A DNA stretch of 64,000 bases from Pelagovum pacificum (GTDB taxonomy: Bacteria; Pseudomonadota; Alphaproteobacteria; Rhodobacterales; Rhodobacteraceae). This document shows positions 53,320 through 61,741 of this stretch, piece after piece. The DNA is taken from NCBI RefSeq assembly GCF_016134045.1, contig NZ_CP065915.1, positions 496,001 to 560,000 of the forward strand, read 5' to 3'. The notes beneath the pieces are model-generated. The model made no database searches, was not told where the DNA came from, and was given only the letters and a program-made list of their open reading frames with translations. The position numbers and the translations under genes are program-made. Each line of letters begins with the position of its first letter. Position 1 is the first letter of the stretch.

Positions 53320-53409
53320 GGAGACGTGGCCGAGTGGTCGAAGGCGCTCCCCTGCTAAGGGAGTAGGCGGGAAACCGTCTCGAGGGTTCGAATCCCTTCG
53401 TCTCCGCCA
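53320..53409 (+). tRNA. tRNA-Ser (anticodon GCU)
   Basis: The acceptor stem GGAGACG (53320-53326) pairs with CGTCTCC (53399-53405). The D arm begins TGGCCGAGTGGTCGAAGGC, as in serine tRNAs. The anticodon stem-loop CTCCC-CTGCTAA-GGGAG reads GCT, i.e. GCU, for AGC/AGU. A long variable arm follows, then the T arm GAGGGTTCGAATCCCTT. A discriminator G and an encoded CCA (53407-53409) close it. Total 90 nt. Confidence 0.97.
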
Positions 53410-53563
53410 TTTAACTCAAATCATTGGCGTTTTGTGTTCGACCTGACGCGGATCGGGCCCCGGTGTCGCTCTCGGTAACCGTTCCTCAACACAGTCGCAG
53501 TATCGTCTGTCGCAGCGCACTCTTCCGTCCGGAAAGGAATGATATGTCCTGACCGACCTGATA

Positions 53564-53577
53564 GGTTTTCGAAAACC
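53564..53577. promoter_or_regulatory. 14-bp perfect palindrome upstream of the lyase-like gene
   Basis: GGTTTTCGAAAACC lies 21 bp upstream of the proposed TTG start of the secreted lyase-like gene and inside its longer alternative frame. It is a candidate operator overlapping the 5' untranslated region. If real, it argues against the longer start at 53539. Confidence 0.45.
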
Positions 53578-53598
53578 CAACCGAACGGGACCTCTCCT

Positions 53599-54279
53599 TT
53601 GCGACTGATCCATTTTATCGCCATTGCTGCTCTGGGGCTGATCGCGTCCATGGCGTCGGCGGACATTTTCGACTTGTCCGGTGTCTGCCGCAGCGGGCAA
53701 CCCGACGGTGTTCGCCTGCAAGAGCAGATGGGACAGGTGGGGTGCGTTGACGGCGTTCTGACGGCCGAAGCGGGACCGAAGGATGGTCGCGTGGGAAAGG
53801 CGGCGCTGATCGTACCGACGGGCCGGCTTGGCCCGGGCGCGGGACTGCGGATTTCGGCGGAGGTGTTCTTTCCGACGGACAGTCCGATGAATTCGATCAT
53901 TCTGATGGATGCCGAATGCAAGTACTGCGGCCGCGACGACAATCCGGGTCTTCGACTCTACCTGCGCGACGGACGGCTGCGCGTAGATCGCGCCAAGATC
54001 GGAGAGCGGCACGCCTGGACCAACGATACCGCACCGCAAGTGCCGCGCGGTCGATGGGTCGAACTCGTCTGGGACCTCGGGATCGCGACCGGCGACGATG
54101 GACGTTCAGATGTCTGGCTCGACGGAGTTCCGGTGCTTCAAGACACGGGGCGAACAACACCGGAAGATCGCGCGCCGGGCGATGCCGTCGACCGCGTGCA
54201 GATCGGGGTTACCGCCAATTCCAATGATAGTCCGGTCAGCCTGCAGATGCGTGCGATCCGGATCGAAACCCGGCCCTAG
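53599..54279 (+). CDS. secreted protein with heparin lyase I-like fold features
   Basis: About 226 aa from a TTG start, beginning with a signal peptide (LRLIHFIAIAALGLIASMASA). An alternative start at 53539 would add 20 residues before it. The mature part is beta-rich with GLRISAEVFFPTDSP, LRLYLRDGRLRVDR, PRGRWVELVWDLGIA and SDVWLDGVPVLQDTG. The W-x-x-x-x-W-D and V-W-x-D-G pattern is that of polysaccharide lyase family 13-like or concanavalin-type jelly rolls. Next to the exopolysaccharide operon it could trim or release the polymer, but no catalytic residue can be named with confidence. Its TAG overlaps the convergent GT2 stop. Confidence 0.65.
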   Translation: MRLIHFIAIAALGLIASMASADIFDLSGVCRSGQPDGVRLQEQMGQVGCVDGVLTAEAGPKDGRVGKAALIVPTGRLGPGAGLRISAEVFFPTDSPMNSIILMDAECKYCGRDDNPGLRLYLRDGRLRVDRAKIGERHAWTNDTAPQVPRGRWVELVWDLGIATGDDGRSDVWLDGVPVLQDTGRTTPEDRAPGDAVDRVQIGVTANSNDSPVSLQMRAIRIETRP

Positions 54280-55415
54280 CCCTCGCGAACGGGGGACCAT
54301 TTGGTGGAGCGCACGCCAACAGACCACCTCAGGATCGCGATCGCGATGGCAAGGTGGCCGAGCGTGAAGAGCGTCGCGACCGACGCGCCGGGCAGGCGCA
54401 CGGACGTCGTCGCCGACAGGAGCGCGACACCGTAGACGCAGAGCTGCGCGATGAGGATCGCCGCGTAGATCGGCCCCGAATTGGCGAGCAACGTAGACAG
54501 GATCAGCAGAACGGGCAGCAGGAACGCGACCATCCGGCGGGCGAACTTGTGACTGACCAGCTGCCACGCATAGAGCCCGGTGCGGGCCGGGTTCATCAGC
54601 CGCGCAAACTGCATCAGACCGCGCCAGCCGCGCTCGGTCGAGCGGATGCGCCGGCCCATCTCCTGCTTTGCTCCGGAACTCACCGCTTCCCGGGCGACGG
54701 CACCGGGGGCGAAGGCCAGCCGATAGCCGGAATCGACCGCGCCGAGCGACGTCACGAGGTCGTCCGCCATATCCGCCGGCACTGGACGGACGAGAGCGCG
54801 CCGCACCGCGTAGAGCGTCCCCTGGGCTGATACGGTGCCGCCGATCCGGTCCTCGGCGATTTTCAGTGCGTTGTCGTAACGCCAGAACAGCCGCTCCGCC
54901 CGGTCCAGCAGACCGCCCCGGTCCGGAATGTCGAGCTGCCCGATGGCTCCGCCGACCCCCGGATCGGCGAAGGGCCGCAGCAGGGCGCGCACCGCGCCCG
55001 GCACCAAGGTGCTGTTGGCGTCCGAGAAAATGACGATCCGGTCGGGCGGGATACGGCCAAGCCCGATGTTCAACGCGCCGGCCTTGCCCACGTGGCCACC
55101 GGTCGAGAGCACTTCGACCCGCGGATCACCGGCGGCGGCGACCAGCGCCGCATCCTCCGTCCCGTCGTCGGAGCCGTCGGAGACGATCAGCACCTGCAGA
55201 TCGTGTGCGCCGGTTTCCTGATCGAGGACCGAGCGGACCTTGGCACCGATGTCGGCGGCCTCGTTCCGGGCGGCGATCAGCATGGTTGCCGCAAAGGGTC
55301 GTTCCGGATGTGTCGCGCGGCGCGGCCAGACGGCGGCCAGGGCGATCCAGATCAGGCCATAGCCGGCGAGCGAATAGACGATAGCCGCGAACGTTATCCA
55401 GAACAGGGCGATCAT
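54276..55415 (-). CDS. family 2 glycosyltransferase, membrane-bound
   Basis: This 379-aa GT2 has an N-terminal membrane segment (MIALFWITFAAIVYSLAGYGLIWIALA). The GT-A domain includes MLIAARNEAADIGAKVRSVLDQ, VLIVSDGSDDGT, VIFSDANSTL (D-x-D region) and GTVSAQGTLYAVRRALV. Three or four C-terminal membrane segments follow, the usual layout of processive or lipid-linked exopolysaccharide transferases. The ATG at 55415 overlaps the stop of the O-antigen-ligase gene. It is the last gene of the seven-gene operon and probably adds a sugar to the lipid-linked repeat unit at the cytosolic face. Confidence 0.88.
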   Translation of the reverse strand: MIALFWITFAAIVYSLAGYGLIWIALAAVWPRRATHPERPFAATMLIAARNEAADIGAKVRSVLDQETGAHDLQVLIVSDGSDDGTEDAALVAAAGDPRVEVLSTGGHVGKAGALNIGLGRIPPDRIVIFSDANSTLVPGAVRALLRPFADPGVGGAIGQLDIPDRGGLLDRAERLFWRYDNALKIAEDRIGGTVSAQGTLYAVRRALVRPVPADMADDLVTSLGAVDSGYRLAFAPGAVAREAVSSGAKQEMGRRIRSTERGWRGLMQFARLMNPARTGLYAWQLVSHKFARRMVAFLLPVLLILSTLLANSGPIYAAILIAQLCVYGVALLSATTSVRLPGASVATLFTLGHLAIAIAILRWSVGVRSTKWSPVREG

Positions 55416-56716
55416 CCGGTCTCTTCCTTCGTCAGCCATGCCGCACGCACGCAGAGGGCGACCAGGATCCACATGTACTTCGTGTCTTCGTTCGGCATGA
55501 AGAGGGACGCGAACAGGAACGCCGTGAAGGCCACGGCAAGCGCCCGGGCCATGCGCCCGCACTCACTGTCGGGCGCTTGCGCGGCGGCACGGAAGGCGGC
55601 GCGCACCGCGCCGAGCGTCGCGGCGAGGAACAGTGTCAGCCCGATGATCCCCGTCTCGACCGCGGTCTCGAGAAAGGCGTTGTGCAACTGGCGCGGCATC
55701 GGAAGGCGACCGGGATACCAGCGAAACTCGTCCGTCGCGTAGAGCTGTGGGAAGATGCCAGGGCCGACCCCGCTGATCGGCGAGCGGGACCAGAGCTCGA
55801 GCCCGATCAGGTTGTAGCTCAGGCGGCGCAGCAGGCTCCGGTCCGCGGTGCCGCTGTCACCGAGGGCGTCAGTCATGGCGCCGAGCCGCTCCCACATCGA
55901 CGCGGGCATCGAAAGCAGCGCGATCGCGGCGCCGATGCCAAGGAGCAGCGCAACCGGCCCGAAGCTCCGCCGACCGCGCAGCGCGAACAGCAGTACGACC
56001 AGCCCGACGGCGAGCCCGAGTAGTGCGGACCGGGCGCCCATCACAGGGATCGCCCCGAGGCCCGGCAGTGCTGCAGCGAGCCACCAGATGCGGCGCGACC
56101 GGTCTTCGGCGGCCATCGTGAGTGACACCAGCACGCTTACCATCAGCATCTGCGCCGCGGTCGTCGGATTGTAGGCCGACGCCCCGGCAGAGCGGATCTC
56201 GCCACCCCAGGCCGCGATGTCGGCTGGGTTCGGGATCACGGTCAGGCGCGTGCCGGTCCGGGATTCGAGCATGACGAGGGCCGCCGACACGGTGCCCGAC
56301 AGCGCGATTGCCCAGATCGACCAGCGTAGCAGCCGGGGCTCCGACATGGTCAGAACGAGGATCGGTACAATCGTCAGCGTCGCGACAAAGCCCTTGAGGT
56401 GGTCCTCGCCTTCGGCACCGCCGGGGCCTGCCAAATGTGCCACGACCAGCCACATTCCGAACAGCAGTGTCGCCGCGACGGGCAGGGACGGCGCGGGCCG
56501 TCCGGTCGCCGCCGGATTGTTGCGCAGCGTCAGCAGGATCGCCGACAGCGCCGCGGCGGTCGTCAGCTTGAAATGCGAGCCGGGCAAAACCGAGTCCAAA
56601 TGCCCGAACAGCCCGTCGGTCTGGGACATGAAGACGAGCAGCACCGCACCCAACGCGCCTAGCTCGGCCAGCCCGACCGGCTGCCGTCGGGTCGGGTATG
56701 CCGGGACGTGGCTCAC
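55412..56716 (-). CDS. O-antigen ligase/polymerase family (Wzy/WaaL) protein
   Basis: This 434-aa membrane protein has about 11 predicted segments. The large periplasmic loop before the last segments carries GVGPGIFPQLYATDEFRWYPG and RQLHNAFLETAVETGIIGL. The H-N-x-F-L-E motif is characteristic of the Wzy_C family. The start is a GTG at 56716 overlapping the Wzz stop (GTGA). Most likely it is the polymerase that links repeat units of the exopolysaccharide in the periplasm. Confidence 0.87.
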   Translation of the reverse strand: MSHVPAYPTRRQPVGLAELGALGAVLLVFMSQTDGLFGHLDSVLPGSHFKLTTAAALSAILLTLRNNPAATGRPAPSLPVAATLLFGMWLVVAHLAGPGGAEGEDHLKGFVATLTIVPILVLTMSEPRLLRWSIWAIALSGTVSAALVMLESRTGTRLTVIPNPADIAAWGGEIRSAGASAYNPTTAAQMLMVSVLVSLTMAAEDRSRRIWWLAAALPGLGAIPVMGARSALLGLAVGLVVLLFALRGRRSFGPVALLLGIGAAIALLSMPASMWERLGAMTDALGDSGTADRSLLRRLSYNLIGLELWSRSPISGVGPGIFPQLYATDEFRWYPGRLPMPRQLHNAFLETAVETGIIGLTLFLAATLGAVRAAFRAAAQAPDSECGRMARALAVAFTAFLFASLFMPNEDTKYMWILVALCVRAAWLTKEETG

Positions 56717-58404
56717 CCGGCGATGGTTCCGGGCTCGAGGTAGACGATGCCGACCGGCACGTCGCCGCGAAGCCTGGAGCGCAGGGCGTCGATCATGCCC
56801 GACAGGTCGGCGCGGTCGATCTCGTCCCGACCGAGCGTGACGATCACGGCGCCCAAGTCGGAGGGCAGGTAGTCAGGCACCGTCACCCAGCCGAGTTGGC
56901 CGGACATCAGGTTGTCGCCTTCGAGCTGCCGCTCTGCCAGCAGGTCGGCGAGCTTCGCGGACCGGGCGTCGCTCTTCACGTCGAGCACCATGATGTCGAG
57001 CGGCGTGTCGAGCGGCGGCCAGTCTATGACCGAGCCCTTGCCGCGCCGCACATCCGCCCGGTTCAGCGGCCGCAGCACCCGCACGTCGCCCGCGGCGGCG
57101 AGGTCGGCGCGGGTCTTGGCCCGTGTCGCGCCGAGGTCCTTCATGAAGATCAGCATCAGCCCGAGGATGATCCCGCCGACGAACCCCGACAGGGTGGAAT
57201 TGATGACCTTCGGCTCCGCCGGAAAGCCAGGCGGCGTCGCCGGGTCGATCAGGCGCAGGGTCTCCATCTGGTCCGACAGCTCCGTGCGGACATTGATGAT
57301 ACGCGTCTCGATGTCGTTGATCCGGTCGCGCACACGCGCGATCTCGGCGTCGGCTTCCTCAAGCGGGGCTTCGAAGGCGGCGAAGCGGGCGATCTCCTGA
57401 CGGAGGTCGGCGACGGTGCGAGTCCGCTCGGCGATCAACTGTTCCAGCTCGACAGAGCGGACCTGCGCGAGTGCGAGCTCTTCCTCGGTCGTAACGCTCA
57501 GTCCGTTGCGGCGGTCGTTTGTCTGGGCCTCGCCGAAGCTGGCGAGAAGGGCGTTGCTCGCCGAGAGTTCGGACCGTGCCGAGACGAGATCGGACTCGGC
57601 CTGCGACAGGCGCTGCAGAAGTGTCGTCCGTTCGGTCTGGAAGTCGGTGATCCCGTTCTCGCGCATCAGCTCGCTGCGCGCGCTCCGCAGGTCGGCGGCT
57701 TCCTCGACGGCGGCGGCACGCTCGCCTTCGAGGAAATCCTGCAGGCTTTGGGTGCTTTGTGCGATCTGCTCGCGGTTCCGGTCGCGATAGACCTCCGCCA
57801 GCATGTTGGCGATGATCGCCGCCTCTTGCGGATCATCCCAACGAACACCGATCTGCATGATGAAGGTGCTCTCAACCATCGACAGCGACATGGAATCGCG
57901 GATCTCGTCGATCTCTCCCTCGATACCGGTCGATTGCGGCCAGACGCCCGAGTTGATCCAGCGCAGCGTCTGTTTCACCTTGCGCTTCGCCTGTGACAGC
58001 AGGCTGGGCGGCGGGGGAGGCTCGGAACTTCCGCCGGCCAGTTCCTCGTAGACGCGGACGGCAGTCTCGCGGCTGCGGAGGTATTCCATGTGGCTCTGCG
58101 TGACGACGTTCGCGCTGTCGTAGGACGCGCCCCGCACGTAGTCGCGGGTGAACTCGAGCTCCGCGTTGGACGGTTGAACCGTGACGGTCGCGGTCGCAAC
58201 GTAGGTCGGATCAGTGATCAGCTTAACGACCGCCAGTCCCCCCGACAGCGCCGCGCCGAGCAGGGCGAGGAGCGCGAGCCGGCGTGAACCAAGCCGGAGA
58301 AGGTCGAGGTAATGGGCCACGGCCCCGGGCTGTTCGGTCACGGTCGCAGTCCTTGTGACGCGGGTCGGCGCGGGGCGCATCGTGTCGAAAGTCGGCTGAT
58401 ACAT
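56713..58404 (-). CDS. polysaccharide chain-length determinant (Wzz/GumC type)
   Basis: This 563-aa polysaccharide co-polymerase has a first membrane segment at about residues 43-60 (LALLALLGAALSGGLAVVKLI), then a Wzz domain. A long coiled-coil periplasmic region (about 215-365) follows, with a second membrane segment near 405-425 (LSGFVGGIILGLMLIFMKDLG) preceded by the Pro-rich PATPPGFPAEP motif. The C-terminal cytoplasmic part (about 140 aa) resembles the region where BY-kinases sit but shows no Walker A motif. It controls chain length and export with Wzy/Wza. It starts 12 bp after the sulfotransferase stop. Confidence 0.88.
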   Translation of the reverse strand: MYQPTFDTMRPAPTRVTRTATVTEQPGAVAHYLDLLRLGSRRLALLALLGAALSGGLAVVKLITDPTYVATATVTVQPSNAELEFTRDYVRGASYDSANVVTQSHMEYLRSRETAVRVYEELAGGSSEPPPPPSLLSQAKRKVKQTLRWINSGVWPQSTGIEGEIDEIRDSMSLSMVESTFIMQIGVRWDDPQEAAIIANMLAEVYRDRNREQIAQSTQSLQDFLEGERAAAVEEAADLRSARSELMRENGITDFQTERTTLLQRLSQAESDLVSARSELSASNALLASFGEAQTNDRRNGLSVTTEEELALAQVRSVELEQLIAERTRTVADLRQEIARFAAFEAPLEEADAEIARVRDRINDIETRIINVRTELSDQMETLRLIDPATPPGFPAEPKVINSTLSGFVGGIILGLMLIFMKDLGATRAKTRADLAAAGDVRVLRPLNRADVRRGKGSVIDWPPLDTPLDIMVLDVKSDARSAKLADLLAERQLEGDNLMSGQLGWVTVPDYLPSDLGAVIVTLGRDEIDRADLSGMIDALRSRLRGDVPVGIVYLEPGTIAG

Positions 58405-58416
58405 CTTATGCGTCCA

Positions 58417-59295
58417 TCAGATGCGAGGGCTCGGCGCGACGCGGATCGCTGGATCGGACGGCGCGCCGCGACGTTGCCAGACCCAGTGCGGAAAAGGCTG
58501 GTTCTTCCATGCACCGCCGACAAGCGCGACCGGGGCGATGGCGCCGACGGCCTCGCCGATGCGGGCGGCCAAGCGGCCCGCAAGGCCAAGTCCGGCACGC
58601 GCGCCGTCGGGATGGGACGTGTTCGGTGCGAAGGGCGAGCGCAGGCCCGGTGCAGGCGCGAGGTCCAGCTCGGCGAGCAACGCGGCGGTCCCGGCCTCGG
58701 GATCGGCTTTCATCGTTTCGTAGGACAAGCGGTGGCAGCGACCCGGGTGATCCGCCTCGAAAGATGCCATAAGCCGGGCGACCAGCGCGGAGGTCGCGGC
58801 GCTCCGGGCAATACGCATCAGGCGGCGAACCGGGCCGGCATCGGGCCGGCCGTAGGCGCGGAGCCGCGACAGGATCATCGCTTCGGCGTCGCGCTGGACA
58901 AGGACGAACTGCGCGTCGGGATAGGCCGCCGCGATCTGCCAGGCGTGGCGCAAGTGATGGGGGCTCTTCTCGACCCAAGCCACGCGACCGGCGGCGAACC
59001 TGTCCATCACGATGCGAAAGGTTTCAGCTGGATCGGAGCGGGCATCGCCCGGTTCGACACCGACGATCTGGCCGTAATCGCTTTCGGCGAAGGCCCGGAT
59101 CGATTCATCTCGCCGGGCCGGGTCGCTCCAGTCCCAGGCCTGCGCGAAATGCGAGAAGAAGACGCTCTCGTGGATGCCCTGATGATCCACGTCCGTCACC
59201 GCCGCCACGTCCTGGTGCGCGGCGAGCAGGTTTCCCACCCACGTCGTGCCCGAGCGCTGCTGGCCAAGGATGAAGATCGGGCGAGGCATCGTCAT
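58417..59295 (-). CDS. sulfotransferase family protein
   Basis: This 292-aa PAPS-dependent sulfotransferase has the 5'-phosphosulfate loop PIFILGQQRSGTTWVGNLL (R-S-G-T-T-W). The 3'-phosphate-binding region is FVLVQRDAEAMILSRLRAYG, and catalytic-base candidates lie in AWVEKSPHHLRH. It is embedded in the exopolysaccharide operon and coupled to the GT4 (ATGA). The likely acceptor is a sugar of the polymer, giving a sulfated exopolysaccharide. No PAPS-synthesis genes are adjacent. Confidence 0.9.
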   Translation of the reverse strand: MTMPRPIFILGQQRSGTTWVGNLLAAHQDVAAVTDVDHQGIHESVFFSHFAQAWDWSDPARRDESIRAFAESDYGQIVGVEPGDARSDPAETFRIVMDRFAAGRVAWVEKSPHHLRHAWQIAAAYPDAQFVLVQRDAEAMILSRLRAYGRPDAGPVRRLMRIARSAATSALVARLMASFEADHPGRCHRLSYETMKADPEAGTAALLAELDLAPAPGLRSPFAPNTSHPDGARAGLGLAGRLAARIGEAVGAIAPVALVGGAWKNQPFPHWVWQRRGAPSDPAIRVAPSPRI

Positions 59296-60527
59296 GCGAC
59301 CCCCGCGAGCGCAGCGGTACCCTCGGCCGGTCTCGGCCGGGCAGAGCGGAACATCTCAAGCTGTCGCCGCGCGTTGACGGCGAGGTCGAATTCCTCCGCG
59401 ACGAGGTCCCGTCCGGCAGTCGCGATTTTCGCGGCCCTCTCGGGATTATCGTGGATGTCGGTCAGCGCGGCGCGCAGGCCCTCGACATCACCCGGCTCGG
59501 TCAGCCACCCGGTCTCACTTGGGCGCACCAGCTCGGGAATGCCCGAAACGTTGGTCGAAACGGCGGGACGGGCATGGGCCATCGCCTCGATGACCACGTT
59601 CGGGATGCCCTCGGTGCGGCCGTTCGGCCCGATCACCGACGGCGCGATGCAGGCCGCGGATTCGGCGTAAAGGCCCGAGATCGCCTCGTAGGGCTGCGGA
59701 CCCATGAAGGTCACCCGGTCGGTGAGGCCGAGGTTTTTCGACAGCGCCTCCAGCTTGGCGTGATCCGGGCCGGTGCCTGCGATCTTGAGTTGCCAGTTCG
59801 GTCGATCGAACCCCGCGAGCGCCTGAAGCAGGACGTCGACGCCCTTACGCGGCTGAAGCGAACCGACGTAGAGCAGGCGAAACTTGTCGCGCGGCGCGGG
59901 TGGCAAGGCGGGGATGGAGGCAACGTCGACCGAAGAATGGATGACCTCGAAATCGTAGTCGGCCATGCCCGCGACATTCTTCGTGAGGAACGTCGCGCCG
60001 AAGCGGCTGACGGTGCGCACCGCGCTCGCCTCGCCGAACTTCTGGGCCAGCAGGCGCTGGCTGCGGAAGATGTCGTGAGCGCGGCAGCTGACGGAATAAG
60101 GGATGCCGGTCACGGCGTGGGAAATCCAGGCCATCGTCGCGGGATGTCCGGCGAACTCGGCATGAACGTGGGTCGCGCCCCATGCGTTCAGCTCTTCAGC
60201 CAGACGCAGGCTCGCCGGAATGAGGCCGAGCGACTTCGCCGCCATGACGCCGTCCCGCCCCTGGTGCCGCAGGATGGAACCCGCCCGCTGCAGTGCCGTC
60301 GCCGGATGGCGGAGCGCGGCGGCCAGCGTCGCTGGCGCGCCGAGTGGCACGTGATGGGCGCGCTCCGCCAGCGGCTTGGCGAATTCGTGCAGGATCTCGG
60401 ACGCGCGCCAGGGCGCGACGTGATAGAGCCGCAGGTCGACCCCTTCGTCGAGCCAGACCATCAGGTCTCGCGCGATGAAGGTCTCCGTGGTTTTGGGGAA
60501 CTCGGTGACGATGACGGCCAGTTTCAT
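59292..60527 (-). CDS. family 4 glycosyltransferase
   Basis: The 411-aa GT-B enzyme has an N-terminal acceptor domain MKLAVIVTEFPKTTETFIARDLMVWL (a FPK-ETFI pattern common in exopolysaccharide GT4s) and a C-terminal donor domain, FRLLYVGSLQPRKGVDVLLQAL. The E-x7-E motif is TEGIPNVVIEAMAHARP. The ATG at 60527 overlaps the deacetylase stop and is the family-like start. The frame is open further upstream. It adds one sugar to the repeat unit. Confidence 0.9.
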   Translation of the reverse strand: MKLAVIVTEFPKTTETFIARDLMVWLDEGVDLRLYHVAPWRASEILHEFAKPLAERAHHVPLGAPATLAAALRHPATALQRAGSILRHQGRDGVMAAKSLGLIPASLRLAEELNAWGATHVHAEFAGHPATMAWISHAVTGIPYSVSCRAHDIFRSQRLLAQKFGEASAVRTVSRFGATFLTKNVAGMADYDFEVIHSSVDVASIPALPPAPRDKFRLLYVGSLQPRKGVDVLLQALAGFDRPNWQLKIAGTGPDHAKLEALSKNLGLTDRVTFMGPQPYEAISGLYAESAACIAPSVIGPNGRTEGIPNVVIEAMAHARPAVSTNVSGIPELVRPSETGWLTEPGDVEGLRAALTDIHDNPERAAKIATAGRDLVAEEFDLAVNARRQLEMFRSARPRPAEGTAALAGVA

Positions 60528-61741
60528 TGCACGGCCTCCAGTCCGCGCGTCCCGGCGCTGCGGCGCGACCGGCGGGCGACGATCCGCGAGGCACGTTTCA
60601 GCACCGCGAAGCCGAGCAGCGGCACGCCCCACCAGAGGTTGCCCTCCATCGCGCCGAGGTGAGCCCGAAGCGCGAAGGTATCGAGCGCGACGGACCGGAA
60701 ACCGGCGTAATCCTCACCGACATGCAGCCGGGAGAGGATGTCGTCCGGCTCGTCCGCCGTGTTGCGCCCGGTGCCGCCAGTCGTTGCGATGAAGCCGGCC
60801 TGCCGTGCCAGGCGGCGTGCGGCGGGACTCGTCTTGTTCTCTGGCCAGCAAAAAATGCGAGGCATGCGGCCGATCTCGCGAGTGAGGGTGTTCTGCGAGT
60901 GTGACAGCACGTCGGCGACGCGGGACCTGTATTGGCCTTCGCTCTCTCCCATCGCTGCGGTCGAGAGCGCCGGCGCACTTTCCTGCACCGGGGTGCCGAG
61001 CGGAACGGGGAGGTCGGTCCTGCGATACCAGTCGTGCTTCGGACCCGGCATCTCGGCCCATTGGACGGTGGACAGTTTGCCGGCATTCGCCGCTGTCAGC
61101 CGGTCGACGATCGTCGGGCCCGTCACGACGTGCCCGTGGTCGGTGCCGTGCGCCTCGATGCGCCACTCGGGGCTCGCGTCCATCTCGCGCAGTTCGGCCC
61201 ATGTCAGGAAGCCGTCGTCCGCCGGCCCATCGCGCCGGGCGTCTCCGGGTTCGATGAAGTCGGTCGAGACGAACAGCGTCGCGGTGAGGCCGTGCCGCTT
61301 GAGGATCGGCCAGGCGTGGATGCGGTTGTTCAGGTAGCCGTCGTCGAAATGGATCACCAGCGGTCGCTTCGGCAGGCGGCCCATCCGACGGTCACGGATG
61401 AACTCTTCGGTCTGAAGCGCCGTGTAGCCCATCCGCCGATACAGGCGCGCTTGCGCCTCCAGCGTTTCGGGCCGGATCGACGTCTGGTCGGCCCATGGCA
61501 GCCAGGCGGCATCCGGGGACACGGAATGATAGGTCAGCACGGGCGTTCCGCGTCGACGGATCATGAAGGGTGTCGCCATCGCTGCGCCGGCGAGCGCACC
61601 AAGACCCGCCGCGCCCATGGCAGGAAGGGCAGGGACCAAAAACGGCGCGACGGCCGCAGTGGCGACGACCGCGGCCAGCGCGCCGAGAGCGGCCCGGTTG
61701 CGCTGCTTCGCGCGGTTCGGCGTGCGACGGTCATCCGTCAT
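60524..61741 (-). CDS. polysaccharide deacetylase family protein (NodB-like)
   Basis: This 405-aa protein has two N-terminal hydrophobic segments (about residues 15-60), suggesting membrane anchoring. A carbohydrate esterase family 4 NodB domain follows: VLTYHSVSPD, then VIHFDDGYLNNRI with the catalytic Asp pair. The metal-binding motif is IEAHGTDHGHV (H-x-x-x-H) and the C-terminal block is RIFCWPENKTSPAAR. It should remove acetyl groups from N- or O-acetylated sugars of the exopolysaccharide. The start at 61741 overlaps the sugar-transferase stop (ATGA). Confidence 0.87.
   Translation of the reverse strand: MTDDRRTPNRAKQRNRAALGALAAVVATAAVAPFLVPALPAMGAAGLGALAGAAMATPFMIRRRGTPVLTYHSVSPDAAWLPWADQTSIRPETLEAQARLYRRMGYTALQTEEFIRDRRMGRLPKRPLVIHFDDGYLNNRIHAWPILKRHGLTATLFVSTDFIEPGDARRDGPADDGFLTWAELREMDASPEWRIEAHGTDHGHVVTGPTIVDRLTAANAGKLSTVQWAEMPGPKHDWYRRTDLPVPLGTPVQESAPALSTAAMGESEGQYRSRVADVLSHSQNTLTREIGRMPRIFCWPENKTSPAARRLARQAGFIATTGGTGRNTADEPDDILSRLHVGEDYAGFRSVALDTFALRAHLGAMEGNLWWGVPLLGFAVLKRASRIVARRSRRSAGTRGLEAVQ

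Noticed and set aside
53320..53598. tRNA-Ser as an integration site for a mobile element
   Set aside because: No integrase, no duplicated tRNA 3' end and no change to phage-like genes is seen on either side within the window.
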